The notes: generated by a model from the sequence alone, not told the origin. A stretch of DNA of 64,000 nt from Rhodocollybia butyracea (GCA_015501585.1 JADNRY010000149.1:92480-156479); one strand, 5' to 3'; shown: positions 1-12,041, counted from the first letter of the stretch. Numbers and translations are program-made.

Positions 1-912
1 GTTTTGGAGGAGTTCGTACAGATAGCCAGGGGAGTGATGAGAGGGATAACCGGAGTTTAGTCCTGGAGCTCGAGAAATATTTTCAAGAATCAACAGCTGG
101 CGACGTTGGAAATGGAAGGTGCTTATATCGCTGTCAGGCTGAGAGTGGACTGGGCTGGGAGCCCTTTGACATGTTCTACCGAGCTCATAGACTTGAGCTT
201 GAGTACTTGAGTATTGAGATGCCAATTGTACTTCAGCTCGAAGTGTCAAGATGGAAAAATTAAATTGAAAATAGTGAGTCACTGTTACTCACGATTGCCA
301 TACGTGCACAGCGTCTCCCAATGTCGCCTATATTTGCACTTTACTCCTCTCATTGAAATTTGACCGCAGCCCAATATACCTATAATATACCCTGAATCGC
401 TGCTCAAGCCTGCCCAAGGCGGGGGCGCTGCCATACATAACAGAATAGCTATTCCACAAGTATGCATATGTTACCCATGGCCATGGTTCAGTATGTTTAA
501 AAGAGCTACCACTAGCCGCACCAAGACAAGTCTGATCATGATATCTAATACTATATACTTCGAAGATAAAGGATAAGCACGGTCTCTTCCTCCGAGTTTG
601 AGTTGAGCCTCCTTATTTCTGGAAAAAGGAAAAAGAGAGTAAAGACCAAGAGGGGATCAGATCAAAGACCTTGGGATAAAGACCTTGGGATATAGTTGGT
701 GGTCAAATAGAGGTTGAATAGAGGTGGTTATGAACTGCCATGGCACGCTGGCATGAAATTTGTATTGAGCCTCAGCAGATACATCGTGATTTGTGTAATT
801 TTTTTTACTGAATACAGTTTTATGTACCCATGACGAGAAAGGTGTTCTGAAACCCAGAGAGGAGAAATAATAAGCTACTTTAGTAGTAGTATACTTAATA
901 CAGCATATCCTC

Positions 913-1930
913 CTATCCCACAACGGTTGCCTAAATGTAATATTATGAACACTCCGAGATCATCACGGAGCGAAAACAGAATGCTTACCTGTTGAAGAGC
1001 AACAAATGTTTGGGCCAAGATACGACCGTTCATTGTGGCCCCAGTTTGCAGCGTAACTGCCGTCTTTCCTAGAATCACACCCTCAACGTGGGAACCTGAA
1101 CCAGCAGTAACACCACTAGCCACAACCCAGAATACATTGGAAGCAAGAACACCAACAAGGGTAACTCTAGCACGGCTGCGAGGGTCAAGGTTCCAGCAAT
1201 CTGGAATACAAAGACTTTGGGGTATAATGTCAGCAACTTATACATGTGACAGAAACTAAGTTATGCTTACCATCGAGAGCGGTTCCAGTGAGTGTGATCC
1301 CAGCCGAGCGATACTGACTGATGTAGTCCATTTATAGAGCCAGGGGTGAGTACAAGACCACTGAGTGAACCTGGATATAATCAGTGACAGCTTTTAACCA
1401 CAAAAGTACCAATGCGTACCGCTAGCAAGGTTCGTAAATCCCGGGTTAAGGAGACCGACTCCGTTAGTATATGCTGTCTGCATGTTTGCGACGGCAGTCG
1501 TCAAGGTCACGGGTGTAGGAGCGGAATACGATGCGGCGAAAATTTCGCCTACGACTTGGATCGACGTAGCAAATACTCCAGTCGATGAAAGGGTGAGTGA
1601 AAACCCAGTCAAGAAAGAGCCTGCGGCAGGACTGACTCCGATGTTCCCAGCTTTCCATACTCGATGAGGATGAAACCACAACGACAAAGAACGACAAGCT
1701 TACTGATGGAGGACGCGGGAACGGTTGAAATGCCCGACTGCGCAAGGATTGCAAAATTACCTGCGGTGCCGAGGTTAATGGCGGCGGTCCTAGATTAGTG
1801 ACTGCCGGGGCAGCACTGACACTGAGTAAGGATGCCTGAGAGTCAAAGATTAGAACGGTGATAGATAAAGCAATTGGATGCGAGTTACCCAGAGACTGAG
1901 ACAGACAGCCTTGTTAACGGTAGAAAGCAT
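913..1930 (-). pseudogene. Ice-binding protein copy A (DUF3494), frame broken by four 1-base deletions
   Basis: DUF3494 proteins are secreted beta-helix proteins that bind ice and stop crystal growth. The copy has the family's six-exon layout. Exons in order: 1930-1889, 1835-1704, 1650-1420, 1370-1271, 1214-989, and a last exon ending at 913. The start codon sits behind a TATA box and encodes the same signal peptide as the other copies. Compared with copy D, exon 2 is 132 instead of 133 bases, exon 4 is 100 instead of 102, and exon 5 is 226 instead of 227. The missing bases are all in short C/G runs, near 1787, 1309, 1340 and 1174. Exon 3 encodes exactly the same residues as in D. The gene as written cannot give a full-length protein. 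It could be a young pseudogene, or an intact gene with homopolymer errors in the assembly. Confidence 0.85.
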
Positions 1931-1986
1931 ATTTGAAAGGGAAATTTGGGTATGAGGATACTGAAGATAATCCTACATGTCTGCCG

Positions 1987-2220
1987 TTTTTATACGTTTT
2001 TGAACCCCAAAGCAGTTTCCCAATTTTCCTGAACATACGTACAAGTTTGAGACCGTGGGCGATGACGGAAAAGAAGACAACGACGTCAGTCATAACAATC
2101 CGTTCCATAAGTCGCAGTTTCTCGATTTTGGCTGCGTTGTGTATAATGCACACGACAGCATTGAAGAGGTGGTTGGATCTAGATGAAAGGGATGGCTTCG
2201 TTATGGACACTTTCACCAGT
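1987..2220 (-). promoter_or_regulatory. Conserved IBP upstream block, copy A
   Basis: A TATAAAAA box (complement of 1987-1994) lies 57 bp before the ATG. Further upstream come a TGACGT(C) element, an imperfect palindrome of the TGTGCATTATACACA type, and a CTGGTGAAAG-like box ending near 2220. The same order is found in front of all six IBP genes. No long open frame is conserved, so I read it as regulatory. Confidence 0.6.
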
Positions 2221-2623
2221 GGACTAGGCTGGGAAAACCAGGGGCAGATACAAGAACGAAAGACAGAAGAGGAACATTGGCAATCAGCCAAGGCGCTGTT
2301 AGAGGGTAGTTAAACTGATCCTGGATCTTTACTTCAGATATCTTGAGCAAGCTGTATCATTGGATATTTAGGTATTGTGGAGGAGTTCATACGGACAGCC
2401 AGGCGAGTGATGAAAGGGATAACCGAAGTTTAGTCCTGGAGCTCGAGATATATTTTCAGCAACTAGCGACGTTAGGAATGGAAGGCGCCTATATCGATGT
2501 CAGATTGAGAGTGGAATGGGCCGGAGCCACTTTGACGTGTTCTACCGAGCTCATAGACTTGAGCTTGTCGATGTGCCTCACTCTGCCTCACTGCAGAATC
2601 ACCAGATCTATATTCTACAAGTA

Positions 2624-2808
2624 CTCACTCCAAAAGTGGCCAAATTTCAATCGAGCAGAAATGACAACTGAAAAGTCACGTGTTTCTATACAAAGTATAT
2701 CGACAGTCACCTGATATTTCCCACGAGCTTATATGGCTTATCGAAAATCACGTGCTTCTATCAGTTTCCTTTTCTGCTCGGTAGAAATTTGTCCACTTTC
2801 GGAGTGAC
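2624..2808. mobile_element. 185 bp MITE with about 40 bp terminal inverted repeats, TA target site
   Basis: The ends are inverted repeats of about 40 bp with a handful of mismatches, starting CTCACTCC at the left and ending GGAGTGAC at the right. Each end is bordered by TA (2622-2623 and 2809-2810). The inside has two similar AAAATCACGTG-type segments and no coding potential. The mirror position on the right arm (about 52400) lacks the element, so it is an insertion relative to an existing empty paralogue. The TA duplication and termini recall Tc1/mariner-derived, Stowaway-like MITEs. That assignment is by resemblance only. Confidence 0.75.
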
Positions 2809-3354
2809 TACACACACTTGAAAGAAGAAATGTACTAGGTGAGAGCTAACAGTTGCACTTACTATCCTGCATCCGAGTTCGAGATCGTAAAGTACACCAT
2901 GTCCATGTCCATTGTTGAGAAATCCTTGTTATTAGTGAACGACTTTCTTCACTAACTACAAGACGGCTAGCCAGGCTATGGCGATTATAGCTTGAGGCTG
3001 CCCGTCACCTGACCCGCCCAAAGCCGCCGATCTCATTAAGATTTGAAAACGAGTATTTTCTTCGCAAGGGCCATTTCATCTCGACCGAAGTTCAAGGCTG
3101 CTGCCATGCTGGGAGACAAGAATTTTTGACCGCGTGCACAGCAACGATATGAAGCTCACTTATCAGTCTCGGCCACCAACTTAAAACCAAGAACCATCGC
3201 GATTTGTGTAAACTTTTACTTGTTACAGTTTTATGTACCCATGACCATAAATCTAAGCAGCAAACTTAGACGAAAAAGGTAATCTGAAACCCAGAGAAGA
3301 AAAATTTCAAGTCGACTTTGCTTTAAATATAATACTCTAAGCAAAGTGATCTTC

Positions 3355-4368
3355 CTATCCAACAACGGTTGCCTAAAAGGAATGTTATGAACACTTTAAA
3401 ATCATGGGCGAAAAAAGGATGCTTACCTGTTGGAGAGCAACAAATGTTTGGGCCAAAATACGACCGTTCATTGTGGCCCCAGTTTGCAGCGTAACTGCTG
3501 TCTTTCCTAGAATCACGCCCTCAATGTGGGAACCTGAACCAGCAGTAACACCGCTAGCCACAACCCAGAATACATTGGAAGCAAGAACACCAACAAGGGT
3601 AACTCTAGCACCGGCTGCGAGGGTCAAGGTTCCAGCAATCTGGAACACAAAGACTTTGGGGTATAATGTCAGCGACTTGTACATGTGACAAGGACTCAGT
3701 TATGCTTACCATCCAGAGGGGTTCCAGTGAGCGTGATACCAGCCGAAGCAATACTGACTGCTGTAGTCCATTTATAGAGTCCAGGAGTGAGTACAAGACC
3801 ACCGAGTAAACCTGGGTATAATCAGCGAGAGCTTTTAATAGAAGTACCAGGGCGTACCGCTAGCAAGGTTCGTGAATGCTGGGTTAAGGAGACCGACTCC
3901 GTTGGTATATGCTGTCTGCATGTTTGCGACGGCAGTCGCCAACGTCACGGGTGTAGGAGCAGAATACGATGAGGCGAAAACTTCGCCTACGACTTGGAGT
4001 GACGTAGAAAATACTCCAGTCGATGAAAGGGTGAGTTGGAATCCGGTCAAGAAGGTCGCTGCTGCAGGACTGACCCCGATGTTTCCAGCTTTCCATACTC
4101 GATGAGGATGAAATCACAACGACAAAGAACGATAAGCTTACTGATGGCGGAGGAGGGAACGGTTGAGATACCCGTTTGTGCGAGGATCGTAAAACCACCT
4201 GCAGTGCCGAGGTTGAGGGCGGCAGGTCCTAGATTGGTGACTGCCGGGGCAGCACTGACACTGAGCAACCATGCCTAAGAGTTAAACATCAGAATGGTAG
4301 AGGTAAAACATTGAACGTAGAATTACCCAGAGACCGAGACCGACAACCTTGTTAACGGTAGAGAGCAT
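3355..4368 (-). CDS. Ice-binding protein copy B (DUF3494), 250 aa, intact
   Basis: A secreted antifreeze-type protein. Exons: 4368-4327, 4274-4142, 4088-3858, 3811-3710, 3653-3427, 3372-3355. They sum to 753 bases with all junctions in phase and GT-AG. Residues 1 to about 22 form a signal peptide (hydrophobic core, then SAAPAV). The mature part starts NLGPAALNLGTAGGF and contains the family's hallmark stretches: STVP...ITGNIGVSP, the NPAFTNLASG turn, LTPGLYKW, VFVFQIAGTL, ASNVFWVVASGV and NGRILAQT. It shares the variant STSLQVVGEVF with copy C, which marks B and C as mirror partners. It differs from the others at the start of exon 2 (AWLLSV instead of ASLLSV). It is transcribed towards the left edge, away from the 46 kb spacer. 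Confidence 0.95.
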
Positions 4369-4443
4369 GTTAGAAAATTGGTACCGAGTTGGAAGGGGAT
4401 CGTTGGGTATGAAGATACTGAAGCTACTCCTACATGGCTGCCG

Positions 4444-4690
4444 TTTTATAAGTTTTGAACTCGAATTTGTCTCCCAACAGTTAGTTGAGCGTCATTTTCC
4501 TGGACAATACATACTTTGAGGCCCAGTGCGATTACGGAAAAGAAGACAACGACGTCAGTCATAACAATCCGTTCCATAGGTCGCAGTTTCTCAACTCTGG
4601 CTGCGGTGTGTATAATGCACACGACAGCATTGAAAAGGTGGTGAGACCCAGATGAACGGGATAGCTATGTTACAGACACCTTCACCAGTG
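4444..4690 (-). promoter_or_regulatory. Conserved IBP upstream block, copy B
   Basis: It has the same elements as the other IBP genes: a TATAAAAC box (complement of 4444-4450), a TGACGTC element near 4551 on the complement, the TGTG-TACAC palindrome, and the distal TTCACCAGTG box at 4681-4690. Similarity to copy C stops soon after, at about 4755. Confidence 0.6.
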
Positions 4691-4755
4691 GACTAGCGTT
4701 TGGAAAACCAGGGGAAATTGGAAGGACGGAGATAGAGGATAGAATAGGAACATTG

Positions 4756-6809
4756 GCAATCAGTTCGCCCACCCTTTGTCCCTTGTCAAGGGCTATGTAC
4801 TGTTGGGGGTTACATTAAAACTGATCTCGGGTCCTATAGTGTTTTCTTCGAGTACCTCGAGCACGCTGTATGAGGCTATTAGCTAGGCATTTTGGATAGC
4901 TCTGTACACAGAGGTAGCAGCAATAAAGAGATGACCAAAGTTTAGCTGAGATCTTTTCAACAAAAGTCCTGTGATAGAAATACAAAGTAACGTTAGAAAT
5001 GGAAGACACTGGCCATGTTAGGACTGAGTACTGAGCTGAGTAGACTCCTGACCCCCTTGAAAAGTTTTACCGAGCTCATAGAGTTGAGGTCAACAGGCCT
5101 ACCCGGCGGCCTACATCTTCTCAAAATAGAAAATTCATATACGCACCATCATCTGTAAATTCGTGACTACGTCATGACAGGTCATGACGAGACAACTCTG
5201 ATTCCATACGACTCGCGAAAAGACATCAGAACCGCAACTGGCCATCTGCTTGTGTTCAAAGTTAGCAGGTAACCTGGCTCCAGGCTAAGTCATCAGCCAC
5301 GTGATGTTGTGCTCTCGTATGTGAATATCTCTACACGAGTATTATTTACTCTCACGACATTAAATATTCGTCCACCATCTCTTTCCTCTACGTATTTCCT
5401 TATATCCAATACATCTGCATGAATCCGGGTCAGGGATTTGGAATGGATTGAGATCGAGAGAACGGTGTATAAAATTGGTTGATGCTAGCCCGGAAGGCCT
5501 ATATTGTGTTTTGTACTCAAGATTACAAACCCAAATTCATCCCAACGAAGAATTCTGCGTCTTCCCCTGAAGACCTCATCATTCCGATTCGGGATGTGCG
5601 CTTCACTTTACTCATCGAGCAGCTTTTCGTGACCGTCTGATTCCGCTCAGTTTCCAGTTTATTTCCCTCTGGATACGCTTCCATATTATGAAGTGAGTGT
5701 TTCGGAAATACTTTTTGCCTTCAACGGCGAACGCATAGCTTGTTGGATTTCCCGGTGAGTATGTATCTGTCGACTCTCTGTTTCTATTGTGGTCGTAGAG
5801 GGCCGTCGTTATATTCTCAGCTCTTTGAAGAGTCAAAAGCTGAAACCAACAGGTAAATGGAATAACGTCGAACGCACAAGAATGATATCCATCGGCTGTT
5901 TGAGGACTTGACTCAACCGGATCTCTATTTCTCTTCATGAACATGCATGTACATAGCATCTTGTTGTATTAGTGAGTGTAGTTTCTTTCCGTGTTGTGCA
6001 ACTACAGGTCAATACTCGCAAGGAGAAAGACGAAGAGAAAAGTGAATACTAGGTTTCCCGTATGAGAAGAACATCAACCGTTATCATACAAAACTTTCCA
6101 CTCAAGTCCATGCTGTTCAAGTGTCGAGTCCGGGACGGGATGTCACCTTTCACGCCTCACCTCATCGCCTCTATGATCACATTCGTGGGGAACATTGTTC
6201 ATGCTGGCGCGCGACGTGCGCATCACTTTACTCATCGACCATCTACCATCTGTTCCACGGGCAGTTTCTTCTTCGTCGCCAAGCCGGTCGTACCTGTCGC
6301 AAAATTACCTTCTACATACTTATAAGCTTTGGGGTTGGACTACTCGAGGAGGAAGGCAGAACCTGGGGATCGGCCGAACTGAGATTCAAAAATTCTTCGA
6401 CGGTAAGTCTACCTCAGCCTGAAATAATGTCGAAGAGAGAGATTCTCTTTTTCAGAAAACAACCTCCCTCCCCTCCGTCGTCAATACAAAACTGTCTTGC
6501 ACCAATGTGACGTACTATTCAACTCAACGCCCGATGTTACCGCCCAGCGGTCTATTATATCCGCAGTACCGCCACATTTTTGGATGCCAAGTTAATCCCT
6601 GGATTCCTGTGGGTCTGGCTTTGTGAAACATACAATGATGCATACGGCAGCATACTTCCTCCTTCGGGATCCAAAAAACTTCTGTCTTGATTTTAATCAG
6701 TGTTGCCGCCATCATCAGCAGGAAGGAAGAACGAAACCGACGCCGGCGTTTCAGATGATTAACTTGTAATTAAGTAGCCCCTCGAAGCCTGCCAGTTAAA
6801 AACTCCAGC
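4756..6809. other. Intergenic region without a recognisable gene
   Basis: Only short frames occur on both strands, none resembling a known family and none with convincing splice structure. The stretch separates the left duplication arm from the GH76 gene. Confidence 0.5.
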
Positions 6810-8781
6810 ATGTGGAAGGCTTCAATCATGGCTCTTATTCCTCTCTTTCTTCTTCTTCTACCGAGTTTGGCGTTCTCCCAGGATTTGGGAGTTCCTTTGA
6901 GTTGGAGGGTGCGTTTAATTATTCATATGCTTCAATTTCCACAAACTCAATGACGTCGCGTTCCAGGACTTCAGTAATTCTCGCCTGCGTGCCGAACGTA
7001 TTTCGATTGCGAAAGACGCAATCAACAGTATTCTCCCTCAACTTGACACCTCGAACGCGCAATTCCATGGTGAGCACTGGGCTAAAATCGCTTCATGACC
7101 AAAACGACTTATGTAGACCATTAGGGATTGGCTATTGGCAAGCCGGGAATGTGTTCTCCGCGATGGCCAACTTTGATCACCTTGCTGGGACGAAAACATA
7201 TCAAACCCAAGTCACCAATGGTTTGAAAACTGCCTTCAAGCTTTATCCAATTTCGATCAGTTTGGGTACGTATACAGATTGTTGTTCTTGTATGGATCTT
7301 ATATCTCACGCGCGGTCCTCTCCTTCCAGCGTAAGCTTCATTTCTGAATCCTCTAAGATTTTTGGTATCTAAATACCCTTTTCGTGACAGTACAACGATG
7401 ATGCCATGTGCGTTCACGTTTCCCAATGTATAATCTCCTATCATCTAATAGCAATACAGGTGGTGGGCAACTGCAGCTTACTACGGTTACAGGGCGTACA
7501 AGGTAAGATCAGCTTCCTATTCAATACAATTTCATTCATCTCAATCATCTGAATAGGACGAAAGCTTACTGTCAATGGCCGTTACAACTTGGGAACATGT
7601 CTCGCAGTAGTGGGTACAATGTTTCCGTCCACCATCTCAGCTCACCAATCTATCAAAGTGTCATATCTACCGCGGATGCAAGCTCAGGCAAACAACCCAA
7701 GAAAAGCTTCGCGATAGCTAAAACATGCGATGGAGGTTTGTTGAGAACACTTAGCACGTCGGTTGCTTGATGATGACTTTGAATGTTTTAGAGTCTATGG
7801 CGGGAGGCGTGTTCTGGGTTCGTTCTATTTTCCCTCTGAGGCTGTCAGGAGCTAAATTCCGGGCAGCGCCCAGTCTCTACTGACTCAAGCATCAACTCTA
7901 TCACAACTGGGTGAGCTATGCAAATGCTTACATTCATGACTATCACTGATAATGAAAACACAGACTCTATACAACGTACGTTCTTCATATACCGGACAGA
8001 CTAAACCTATGTCGTTTGACACTCCATGAAAAGGCTCTCTGCATTCCTAGCCGAAACCACAAAGGACGCGAAATACACCAACGCCGCAATCCTGAGCGCG
8101 CAGTGGATTCAAAAGCTTCAAATCAATGCGAAGGGTATAGTTCTTGACGGCGTTGATGGCTCAAAATGCACAAGGTCCCCGGCTTCCTGGCTTTTCACGT
8201 ACAACAGTGGCAAGTACATCGAAGGACTGAGCGTCTTGAAGGATGTTACTGGGGATATCATTTGGAAGGCATTGTGAGTGATCATGTCAAGTATGGGGCT
8301 CTTGGATACTGACTACTTTGATTTTGAAAGAATGACGAATATCACTGCTGCAGCTGTTAAATCTTCTGCATGGGAAGGCTCTAATGGTATAATTACCGAG
8401 GGTGCAAGTCCAAAGTCCAACAATGATGGCGTTGGTTTCAAAGGCAGGTCCTTCCTAATCAAATTGTTTCTCGGAGTCTAACACTGTATGTATAGCTATA
8501 TTCATCCGCGGTCTGGACGAAGTCAGTGCTCGCAGTGGTGATAATAGTGCCCTTCAGATTCTCATACATTCCTATAACGATGTTCAGGTACAGCAGTGTC
8601 TTTATCTATTACAGAGCTCAAACATTAATTCTACTCTCAGTATAATGCCCTTCTACAACTTGCAGCTAACGGGACATCATACTCGTCGGATTGGAAAGGA
8701 CCTCCCCAAGCTTTTACTACCTGGGGTCAGCTCGCTGCTCTTGATGTGATGGTCACTGCCATCAACACCAACTCTCCTTAA
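6810..8781 (+). CDS. Secreted glycoside hydrolase family 76 (alpha-1,6-mannanase-like)
   Basis: GH76 enzymes cut or transfer alpha-1,6-mannan chains with a pair of adjacent aspartates in an (alpha/alpha)6 barrel. The ATG at 6810 opens a clear signal peptide (MALIPLFLLLLPSLAFS, cut near AFS-Q). Later exons give GIGYWQAGNVFSAMANFDH, then YNDDAMWWATAAYYGYRAY with the catalytic DD pair. They are followed by TCDG joined to ESMAGGVFW, SALLAE-like helix repeats, YNSGKYIEGL and a C-terminal WGQLAALDVM. There is no GPI signal, unlike DFG5/DCW1 of the same clan. About ten introns are inferred. One at 8444-8495 has a GC donor (GC-AG). The intron starting near 7265 cannot be placed in phase: the exon ending SISLG and the exon starting YNDD are out of register by one base with canonical sites. 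This points to a missing base or an unusual splice site. The family call is firm; exact exon ends there are not. Confidence 0.85.
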
Positions 8782-9148
8782 ATCTAGCTGGATGCATGCA
8801 CACCCACACGTTCATTTTTACATTCACTCGTTTGTCTATTTATTAACTTGTTATTACTATATGTCGGCCTCATGCTTTAATCCACTACAATCTCCACAAG
8901 CTCGGTCTCATTTTGATCCTACTCTTGAGCAAGTGCCGCAAGCATTCTTGCCCTCAAGCACAACACTCAATTATGACGTATTCACAACCCAAAAAGGAAA
9001 ATGGATTGCCAAAAATGGTAAGCGCTTATTTATTTCGGTTAATTTCTTGTGGGCATGACTTCGGTACTAAGGTTTATACATACGTCTGAATTTTGCGATA
9101 CAATCATAGAAGTAGCCCTAGATATACGAACACTGTTCAAAGATCCTT

Positions 9149-12041
9149 TCATGGGAGAGAAAGGAAAAGTGGGATCAGTTTGGAAACATTGGGTGTCCCG
9201 ACACCTACACCATGATATGAGTCGTCGTCGATCTCTGAAATAAAATCGCCTATAACGTACCTGTTACAGGATCCCATCCCTCCGTACTTTCAGGGGGAAA
9301 AAAAACAGGTAAGTAACGATGACGTTTTTACGCAACATGCACTTACGCTGTAAATCCTGGTGTGTCTGCGACAAACGGTGCTTAGAAACGACGAGGAAAA
9401 GCGCATGGTGAGAGCACGTACTGCATCCTTGATTTCCACCCATGGTAATATCATTGAAGGCCTCTCTAAATAGGTCAGAGTAGATCTGGAGTAGAGAAAG
9501 TTAAGCATGAGTGTAGAGACTGCCTGAGAAACGACCCCTTACCACAGGGTTTATAAATCCAACAGGTCTTTTTCCATCGGCCAGTCGCGCGTCATTGATC
9601 ATTGTGATGAATGATCCTGCGACCGGTGAAGAGCAAGATGTTCCGAATACGAGTTCGAATTCTCCATCGATACCTATGCATACGCGATGAGATGTATGTT
9701 CTTTCTGAAGGCGATTGAAACTTACCAATGACATAGTTGGCACTGCAGAAAAAGCACTCATGAATTACGGACATGTTCATAATGACAGAACAAAACACAC
9801 CCGTTTGCCGATAAATCGGGGAAGCCACGAGACTGGAGAAAGATGGTGGTCAGCTACTATCGTATTGTGCAATGAAGACGTACTCCGCTAGTGTTGAATT
9901 GAGCAGATGTAAATGGTGGAGGATGGTTTTTCAAGAACGAGGTCACAGCCGATTTCTGGTACTCTGGTATCCTGGGAAAAGAATTTAATATTGACTGAAT
10001 GCTTGTTGTGGCATTGGAACTGACGGGAAGATATTCGAAAAGCCTCCACCTTGAAGATAAGATTAACGTTTTTCAATAACATATCCGATGGCCATACCTG
10101 AGAATATAACTTGTTCGCATGCTCCTTCAGGTTCAAAAACAGTAGAGCCAGGATTAACTTGCGTAGCTCCTGCCGCAGTTACGAATGGACATGTAGCCTG
10201 ACATCAAAATAGACAGTCAGTTTCAATCGGGACTGGAACGAATACCGCCAAACTCACTGGGAAACTTGGGTTGAACATCGTGCCATTGGGGTCAGGTAGA
10301 CCTAGCAAGATTTCAGTGGAATCTACACAAGATGGCATCGAAAATCATACCAGTCGAGTTCAGGCATACCCCACCATTCCCAGCTACTCCATCGTCCCCA
10401 CTGCTGTACAGGATAGTTGTGCCCAAGAGTCCTAGTTTACCGTATTCGTTACATTGACGCCTCGCATAGAAGGGCGTTGCCGTAGATTCATCTTGGCTGT
10501 ATGAGGTCGAGACAACAAAAGGTGGAGCAATAATTCCACAAGATTCCGGTCCTGAATATACGGTTATCATTATTATCAGCGAGAAAGTACGAAATATACC
10601 TTTGAATCCTCCCGGAAGAGGGTCGGGATATATACCATCCTACCGCTTATTTTAAGTGGATGGAGTATGGAGGAACGATGACGAACAGACCTGCGAAGCA
10701 ATGTCACCGCCCTCAAAAGTACAAAAGGAAGCATCGACAGCATCAAGCCAATTATCGAACCCAGCACCTAGGATGACATGAGCAACCATACAAATCTCGG
10801 AACAAATCTTCAAAATGACCTTCAACGAGATCCCCAGTCTGCAGCAAGGTAATCTTCTGCGGGTTGACTAAACCCATACCGTATTCAAGGTCGAGATCAC
10901 TTTCGCCATTGAAATCAAAGCTTTGATTTGTGGTCTGAACAACAGCTGCACGTACAAATATATGATCAGTACATCTCAGTTGAACAGCATAAGAACTGAC
11001 CTCCATCGATAAGCACAATCTCGGGTCGAGCTCCCACAAGGCTTGGAGAAAAGTTTCTAGAATGTATCGGTGAATGCGAGAACGACGTAATCGAGGGATG
11101 ACTTACGAGAAAAATAGATCCAGATCGCCAGCCAAGAATGCCTGCGGGGTGAATTCGACTATGTAATCTAGCGTTACCGGCAGAATTTCCTTCGAAAAAA
11201 AAGAGCGCATACCAATACCGTAAGTGTTATGCTTTGATTTAGGCGTAAAGTCTGGAACCGAGTATAACGCTCTCAAGCAATCTAGAGTAATCATCTCGTC
11301 ACAGTTAGCCAAAGCAGGAGGAACCGGCTTTGCGTTGGGCGACTGTTTGGGGCCGGTACTGGAAGAAGGTGCCCCAAGACCGCCAGCTCTCTTGAATTTG
11401 GTGACTGACTTGGGAGAAGGTCGATGGTTAAAGTGAACAGTGGGCTTGATAAGGTCAATGTGCTCTCGAATGTCGCTGGGGACCGAGTATGTTTGGCAGC
11501 CTGCCGAAAAGTGTCTCAATGCTTATGATACTTACATCATTAGCATACAAGGGTAAAACTCACCGAATTGTTCTTCACCAGTTTCCATATGTGTGTAAAC
11601 ATGGTACTCGGCGTCCAAGAGCTCCTCAATTTGCGCTACAGTGGCATCCACTTGAATCCATCCCTTGTTCGCAGACATCTTGATGTTATCACGAGAAAAG
11701 CCAGAGTTCTCGAGCCACCCAACAACATTGCGGATACTTTCTTCCGAAGGGGCGAATGTGTCCACTACCTGTTCTGGAGTCCAGTGTTTCCCATATTCTG
11801 GCGATTCAGGATGGGACACCGCCATAAGCATATCCTCGAGATTGTGAATGTTCCGCTGTGCGAGGCCTATTCGTAAGGGGAGACGTTTATGCCCTTCAAG
11901 TCGACGAGAGACGACCCAATCGAGAGGCTCTGCAGCACGTTTCTCGTGAACAACATGGTGCGAGTGGATTGTATAAGATGGCGCTGCGACCGAAAATCCG
12001 ACGCTTAGTCCTAGGACTACGAAGGCCAAAGGAAATCGCAT
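9149..12041 (-). CDS. Sedolisin-type tripeptidyl peptidase (peptidase family S53), secreted
   Basis: An acid serine-carboxyl protease. The ATG at 12041 starts a signal peptide (MRFPLAFVVLGLSVGFSVAA). A pro-kumamolisin domain follows (LDWVVSRRLEGHKRLPLRIG, SPEYGKHWTPEQV, then LLDAEYHVY), then a linker and the catalytic domain. The catalytic Glu and Asp are in NGESDLDLEYGM, the oxyanion Asp is in YSSGDDGVAG, and the nucleophile Ser is in FGTSCSSPVAGS. The C-terminal calcium-site residues are in AFNDITMG and GWDPVTG. More than ten short introns are needed, and all those I checked keep frame (for example GGGFSNIFP to IPEYQKSAV). The gene ends with GTPNVSKLIP and a short hydrophobic tail. It converges on the GH76 gene with about 370 bp between stop codons. 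It probably works outside the cell or in the vacuole in protein degradation. Confidence 0.92.

Larger units (their letters stand above)
1931..3354. other. Intergenic region between IBP A and B
   Basis: Apart from the copy A promoter block and the MITE at 2624-2808, I see no gene. The sequence matches the C-D intergenic region (51878-53074) in inverted orientation. Confidence 0.6.
1..4755. repeat. Left arm of a large inverted segmental duplication
   Basis: This stretch reads, in reverse complement, almost base for base like 50490-54990. It includes both IBP genes (A matches D, B matches C), their upstream blocks and the intergenic DNA. Position 1 corresponds to about 54985, so the arm probably continues beyond the window. 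Similarity fades near 4755, upstream of IBP-B. The main structural difference is a 185 bp insertion at 2624-2808. The first 912 bases hold no gene and match 54097-54990. Confidence 0.9.

Noticed and set aside
1933..2313. 126-codon open frame upstream of IBP-A, also present upstream of C and D
   Set aside because: It overlaps the shared promoter block. The frame is not kept in B, E and F, and there is no start or splice context.
3404..3688. Long open frames antisense to the IBP exons (also at 1035-1259, 51489-51998, 53759-53974, 56053-56355)
   Set aside because: They recur opposite exon 5 of every copy because the coding sequence is conserved. They have no start context, no introns and no family resemblance.
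913..4368. Repeat-induced point mutation as the cause of the damage in copy A
   Set aside because: The defects are single-base deletions in C/G runs. The C-to-T transitions expected from RIP are not seen between A and D.
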